64,000 bases of DNA from Emticicia aquatilis. Lineage in GTDB: Bacteria > Bacteroidota > Bacteroidia > Cytophagales > Spirosomataceae. The stretch covers positions 310,001 to 374,000 of the forward strand of contig NZ_BMKK01000001.1 in assembly GCF_014644295.1 (NCBI RefSeq), read 5' to 3'. Both the position numbers and the translations under genes were made by a program. The notes under the pieces were generated by a model that was given only the letters and a program-made list of their open reading frames with translations, was not told the origin of the DNA and made no database searches. Positions within the stretch are counted from its first letter, which is position 1. Every line of letters starts with the position of its first letter. Positions 60,085 through 64,000 of the stretch are shown piece after piece.

Positions 60085-61809
60085 CTAAAGGTTTTTCTTA
60101 TTCAATTCCGAAACGGCAAAATTGGCGGCACGTGCCGTAAGAGCCATGTACGTAATCGAAGGATTTACACAGTTAGATGAAGTCATACAAGCTCCATCAG
60201 TTACGAAAACATTTTTTACTGCATGAATCTGGTTGTTTTCATTCAAAACTGAAGTTTTTGGGTCTTTACCCATCCGAGCCGTTCCCATTTCGTGTACGCC
60301 ATTGCCCAAACCACCAGCATTATCAAAAGTTCGGACATTCTTAAAACCTGACGCTTCAAGCATTTCAGCGGCATCGGCCATGATTTGCTTACGCATTTTC
60401 AGTTCATTATCTTTTATTTCAGCATCAAAAACCAACTGCGGGATTCCCCATTTATCAACTTTTGATTCGTGCAAAGTCACTTTATTTTCGTGGTAAGGTA
60501 ATACTTCACCAAAGCCCATCAAACCCATACTCCAGCCGCCCGGTTTATAGAGCGATTCTTTAAAATCTGCCCCAATGGCGTGTTCGTCGGCACCTCTGCC
60601 CCAGCCTGCTCGGCCTGCACCTGCACCTTGATAATCATAGCCTCGTAAGAAATTCGGGTTCTTCGATGCCTCATCAATATTTACGTATTTTGGAATAAAA
60701 AGCCCTGCGGGTTTTCGTCCTTTATAATATTGGTCTTCCAAACCATCAAAATCGCCCATTGCTCCTACGTGATAATGGTGGTCCATCAAATTATGGCCTA
60801 ACTCACCACTATCATTGCCCATGCCGTTCGGAAAACGGCTTGATTTTGAATTGAGCAACACTTGTGTAGAAGCCAAAGTTGAAGCACAAGAAAAGATGAT
60901 TTTTGCCTTAAACTCATGCACTTCATTGGTTTCGGAATCAATCACACGTACGCCCGTTGCTCGCTGCGTAGCTTCATCGAAAATAATTTCCTTAGCAATC
61001 GAGTTGGGTCTGATTACAAAATTTCCTGTATTATTGGCAGCGGGTAAAGTTGCAGCATTACTACTAAAATACGCTCCGTACGGACAGCCTCTCGAACAAC
61101 GGTTTCGGTTCTGGCATTTGCCACGACCCAAAGCCAAATGCACTTCGGTTGGTTGCGTTAGGTGAGCCACACGCCCAGGCGTTACGATACGATTTTTAAA
61201 TTTATTTTTGAGTTGTTGCTTAAAATGGTCTTCTAAACAATTGAGTGGAATTGGTGGTAAAAATTCGCCATCAGGCAAATGGTCTAAACCCAGTTTTTCG
61301 CCACTTACGCCTACAAATTTCTCAACATAAGAATACCACGGAGCAATATCTTTGTAGCGAATCGGCCAGTCGATAGCTATTCCCTCACGGGCATTTGCTT
61401 CAAAATCATAATTACTCCAACGGTAAGTATGCTTTCCCCAAGTAATCGAACGTCCGCCTACGTGGTTTCCTCGAATCCAATCGAAAGGCTTGATTTCTTG
61501 GTAAGGATTTTCCAAGTCATTCGTAAAAAAATGCTTAGCAGCTTCGCCCACAAAGCCACTTCGGATTTGGATATGATGACGCTTACGGTCTTCATCAGTC
61601 AATGCTCCACGGTGTTCGAGTTCCCAATGGTCGAGCATCATGGTTGGGTAATCTTCTATGTGATTCACCATTCGACCTTTTTCGAGTACCAAAGTTTTTA
61701 GTCCTTTCTCCGAAAGTTCTTTGGCAGCCCAACCACCGCTCATGCCTGAGCCTATCACGATGGCATCGTAGGTATTAGTTTTGTTTAATTTTGTATTCAG
61801 ATTTGCCAT
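60085..61809 (-). CDS. GMC-family oxidoreductase (dehydrogenase large subunit)
   Basis: A 574-residue FAD enzyme: IVIGSGMSGGWAAKELSEKG (about 17-36) binds FAD, and HEMGTARMG (about 500) with NCVNPSITYMALTARAANFAV form the active-site end with catalytic His/Asn. Three cysteines in CQNRNRCSRGCPYGA are typical of the membrane-bound sugar dehydrogenase branch. No own signal peptide, so export probably rides on the Tat signal of the subunit 3 gene downstream. Sugar or polyol oxidation in the periplasm is expected; substrate not known. No cytochrome c subunit follows. Confidence 0.92.
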   Translation of the reverse strand: MANLNTKLNKTNTYDAIVIGSGMSGGWAAKELSEKGLKTLVLEKGRMVNHIEDYPTMMLDHWELEHRGALTDEDRKRHHIQIRSGFVGEAAKHFFTNDLENPYQEIKPFDWIRGNHVGGRSITWGKHTYRWSNYDFEANAREGIAIDWPIRYKDIAPWYSYVEKFVGVSGEKLGLDHLPDGEFLPPIPLNCLEDHFKQQLKNKFKNRIVTPGRVAHLTQPTEVHLALGRGKCQNRNRCSRGCPYGAYFSSNAATLPAANNTGNFVIRPNSIAKEIIFDEATQRATGVRVIDSETNEVHEFKAKIIFSCASTLASTQVLLNSKSSRFPNGMGNDSGELGHNLMDHHYHVGAMGDFDGLEDQYYKGRKPAGLFIPKYVNIDEASKNPNFLRGYDYQGAGAGRAGWGRGADEHAIGADFKESLYKPGGWSMGLMGFGEVLPYHENKVTLHESKVDKWGIPQLVFDAEIKDNELKMRKQIMADAAEMLEASGFKNVRTFDNAGGLGNGVHEMGTARMGKDPKTSVLNENNQIHAVKNVFVTDGACMTSSNCVNPSITYMALTARAANFAVSELNKKNL

Positions 61810-61870
61810 TTTATGTTTTAAGATTGAATAGGGTACAAGTTAGAGAAAGCTGTTAAAAAATTAATAAAAT

Positions 61871-61929
61871 AAAAGACCTAAATATCAATATTAAGTTAAT
61901 ATGAGTATTTAGGTCTTTTTAGAGTTATG
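61871..61929 (-). terminator. Terminator of the ABC-3C-like operon
   Basis: 14-bp arms (61871-61884 with 61916-61929, AAAAGACCTAAATA) enclose a smaller ATATTAA/TTAATAT hairpin, 6 bp after the DUF2326 gene stop on the minus strand. Confidence 0.8.
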
Positions 61930-61935
61930 TAGTAA

Positions 61936-63708
61936 TCAAAAATCGCCCAATAATTTCTTTTTAGGCGACAGAACAAGAATTGCTTCGGCTTCAATCTTTT
62001 CAGTTGTGACTTTATCAGCATTCCCGAAATTATCAGTCAGTGTCCCTTCTTCATTATAAGTAAGAATATATTGAAAGCGTTTCCCCTGCAACTTCTGTTC
62101 TTCTAAAAACTCATATAGTTTAATGAAATGTGCTTTATCCATTCCATCAAAAATGCCATCATGAACTAAAAATCTTGGGGCATTTATCTTTTTATCAATA
62201 GAATTGAGCAATACAGCCAAATCATAAATCAATGTTCGACCTTGATTCCTGCCTTTAGATAACATTTCATTATTTGGCAAAATATTTATTTGCAACTTAG
62301 AATCAGCATCCAAATTAGGTGAAATACTAAAAATCGAAGGGTCATTTAAATCTGGGTACAAATAATTATAAATACTCCTAAATAATCTTGAAAATGCTAA
62401 TTCTTCTTTTTCATTTTTTAATGAATAATCAAGTATTTTCCCTTCTAATTTTTTTTCTTCTTGTTCAATTTGGTTTTTCTCTCTGATTAAATCTTGATAG
62501 ATTTTTGTTTGTGATTCTAAACTTGCTTTTTCGTTTTGCTTGTTAGAAAGGGACTTGAATGCTTCAGTTAAATCAGTAATAGCCTTTTCTGACTCTAACA
62601 TAGCAAAAAAGCTTCTACGCTCAATACCTTTCTTTTCAATTTCTAATTCTCTTTCTCTAATAGATTCAACAAGCTGATTTATTTCTTCCTCGATAAACTC
62701 CTGCCTTGACGATATCAGTTTTTTCTTAAATTTAATTGCCTCATCAAGGCTCTTTTTAATATTATTTGCTAAAAGACTATTCAGTTCTTCGTACATTCTT
62801 TTGATTTTCAAAGGATTCACATTTATCTCCTCATGTACGCTGTCTCGGTAAGCATCAATTTTCTTCCTATCTTGATGATTTAAAAACCACAGTTCTTTTA
62901 TTTCAGCTGTCAGTTTATTTGCTCTACTCTCATCAATCTGATATTGTTTGCTTAAATTAAATGATTTTATAGCTTTTTCAATTTCTTCAATTTCAATTAT
63001 TAAAGTTTTTACTCGACTACTTGCTTCTCCAATATCTTGAATTCCATAGGATTCCAAAATGAACTTTTTAATACCTTTGATGGTTGGTTCAATATTTTTT
63101 AAATCAGTCTGTAATTTAAAGTTTTGGTGAGCTAATTTATTATCAATATCCATTAAAAATAGTAAATATTGATTCAGTTCCGCTGCTGTTAACTCTTTAA
63201 TATATTTGACGGGGTCGGTAAATTTTTCTTTTTTGGGCTTTTGGATTTTTAAGAAGAAAAGTAGTAAATACCTTAACCATTTTTCATCAAAATAGCCTTC
63301 ATAATCTTTTTTTAAGAAAATAATTTTGCATAACTTCCTTTTTAAATCATCAACAGAATAATCTTCGAAAGAAGAGTCGTTTATTGAGAATTTTACGCTA
63401 TTAGGTTCTTCAAAGCTTCGACTTATGGCATATTCAATTTGATTTACTTCAAATTCCAAAACAACAGAAAGTCCTTTTAAAATTCCTTTTTGTTGAGCCG
63501 CCATGAGCCTTGGAGAAGTATCACTACGATAAGAAGATAATAGAGCAAAATCTAACAAATCTAAAAATGTAGATTTTCCTATACCATTTAATGATTTTTT
63601 GGTGTCGGTGGATTGTTCCTTTTTCCCAAAAATAAAATTTATCCCGTCAATAAATTTAACGGGTTCAAATAATTGTTTGGGTTCAGTATATATTTTTTTA
63701 AGTATCAC
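61936..63708 (-). CDS. DUF2326 ABC ATPase (YydB-like), ABC-three-component-type
   Basis: A 590-residue SMC/RecF-like ATPase: Walker A NGIGKSTFLD (41-50), a long helical coiled-coil insert (about 170-440), an ABC signature-like LSKGRNQGR (about 492-500) and Walker B RFLVHDGIFDGMD (about 520-532). The C-terminal part fits DUF2326. In ABC-three-component (ABC-3C) systems such an ATPase sits with a small winged-helix middle component and a third effector, as here. Base composition is richer in A/T than the flanks. It is a probable anti-invader system, from gene association, not proof. Confidence 0.82.
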   Translation of the reverse strand: MILKKIYTEPKQLFEPVKFIDGINFIFGKKEQSTDTKKSLNGIGKSTFLDLLDFALLSSYRSDTSPRLMAAQQKGILKGLSVVLEFEVNQIEYAISRSFEEPNSVKFSINDSSFEDYSVDDLKRKLCKIIFLKKDYEGYFDEKWLRYLLLFFLKIQKPKKEKFTDPVKYIKELTAAELNQYLLFLMDIDNKLAHQNFKLQTDLKNIEPTIKGIKKFILESYGIQDIGEASSRVKTLIIEIEEIEKAIKSFNLSKQYQIDESRANKLTAEIKELWFLNHQDRKKIDAYRDSVHEEINVNPLKIKRMYEELNSLLANNIKKSLDEAIKFKKKLISSRQEFIEEEINQLVESIRERELEIEKKGIERRSFFAMLESEKAITDLTEAFKSLSNKQNEKASLESQTKIYQDLIREKNQIEQEEKKLEGKILDYSLKNEKEELAFSRLFRSIYNYLYPDLNDPSIFSISPNLDADSKLQINILPNNEMLSKGRNQGRTLIYDLAVLLNSIDKKINAPRFLVHDGIFDGMDKAHFIKLYEFLEEQKLQGKRFQYILTYNEEGTLTDNFGNADKVTTEKIEAEAILVLSPKKKLLGDF

Positions 63709-63710
63709 TT

Positions 63711-63935
63711 TTATTCGATAATTGATAATTGATAATCTTCAAACCTTAACATGTCTGAAAGCCATAAAAAAGTCAAAACATCATAGTATTGTTCAGCATT
63801 GATACTTTTATTTTTCTTTAAAATATTATACAAATCGTCAATATTATGTGGCTTTTTCTTTAATTTTTCTAATACGTCAGCCCCGATAACCAACAGGTTA
63901 TTTCTTAAATTTTCATATTTACTTGGTATTAGCAT
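63711..63935 (-). CDS. Small middle component of an ABC-3C-type system
   Basis: A 74-residue protein: LLVIGADVLEKLKKKPHNIDDLYNIL (in short form) and NAEQYYDVLTFLWLSDMLRFEDYQLSIIE fit the winged-helix middle component (MC6-like) of ABC-3C systems. The stop lies 2 bp before the ATPase start, and its own start is 1 bp after the stop of the next gene, so all three are cotranscribed. Confidence 0.75.
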   Translation of the reverse strand: MLIPSKYENLRNNLLVIGADVLEKLKKKPHNIDDLYNILKKNKSINAEQYYDVLTFLWLSDMLRFEDYQLSIIE

Positions 63936-63936
63936 A

Positions 63937-64000
63937 TTAGTCTATTTGATTAAATAAGTCTGTTTGTTCACCCTGATTTTTAGTTCTTTTCCCAAAATTA
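63937..64000 (-). CDS. C-terminal end of the third ABC-3C gene (cut by the window)
   Basis: The last 20 codons of a gene entering from the right edge are visible: a polar tail ending EQTDLFNQID and a stop at 63937-63939, 1 bp before the middle-component start. The tight packing makes it the upstream gene of the same operon, where ABC-3C systems carry the effector. The domain itself lies outside the window. Confidence 0.6.
   Translation of the reverse strand, partial: NFGKRTKNQGEQTDLFNQID

Overview
The window comes from a low-GC (by eye about 37%) Bacteroidota chromosome, most likely Cytophagales (an Emticicia- or Arcicella-like Spirosomaceae member is plausible but not proven). Reasons: promoters of the Bacteroidota type (TTG/TTTG, 18-21 nt, TANNTTTG), almost no Shine-Dalgarno sites, many secreted proteins with short MKK... 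signal peptides, TPR-bearing HisKA_3 kinases paired with LuxR-type regulators, CarboxypepD_reg proteins, a TonB-receptor-like barrel, and S74-chaperone fibre proteins. I saw no rRNA, tRNA, CRISPR array, insertion sequence or prophage.

Layout. 0-5.6 kb is mostly housekeeping on the minus strand (thrC, carA, cdsA), with a VapC-type toxin-antitoxin pair between carA and thrC. 5.7-11.6 kb holds a response regulator, a TPR histidine kinase and, divergent from the kinase, a cassette of secreted fibre proteins (S74 chaperone protein, C1q-like protein, small secreted protein) plus a stand-alone LytTR regulator. 11.6-16.3 kb: oxidoreductases, a Crp-type regulator and a CotH-kinase-like secreted protein. 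16.7-22.7 kb: an outer-membrane barrel receptor whose promoter is bracketed by two identical palindromes, and a tricorn-like S41 protease. 23.4-27.1 kb: two minus-strand operons, YHYH lipoprotein-MORN lipoprotein-SCO1, and ECF sigma factor-membrane anti-sigma candidate-CpxP/Spy-like protein. 27.3-38.4 kb: a membrane-anchored Ppx/GppA-like protein, NhaD, a LolA-like protein, ApbE, and an operon of glycosyltransferase, phosphoesterase, unknown secreted protein and MscS-like channel, then cytochrome c-TatD-EamA and a DUF2975/XRE pair. 38.6-46.7 kb: a cytochrome-PHM-type copper protein, DUF1287, a second CotH protein, an OmpA-like protein, a Vgb-like propeller, a Gfo/Idh/MocA enzyme and a GIY-YIG protein embedded in dispersed palindromic repeats. 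46.9-50.4 kb: a DEAD-box helicase with a leader of about 200 nt, and a DUF2911 protein. 51.2-57.3 kb: a second kinase/regulator pair with a divergent three-gene fibre cassette. 57.3-61.8 kb: an M61 peptidase and a Tat-exported GMC dehydrogenase with its small subunit. 61.9-64 kb: an ABC-three-component-like (DUF2326) system cut by the window edge.

The main biological themes are (i) two paralogous loci coupling a TPR-HisKA_3/LuxR two-component system to divergent secreted S74/GIGT-motif fibre genes, (ii) a dispersed GCCT-loop-AGGC repeat family clustered around and inside a GIY-YIG nuclease gene, with a second C5/G5 repeat inserted in the 5' coding ends of two genes, and (iii) a probable ABC-3C conflict system at the right edge.
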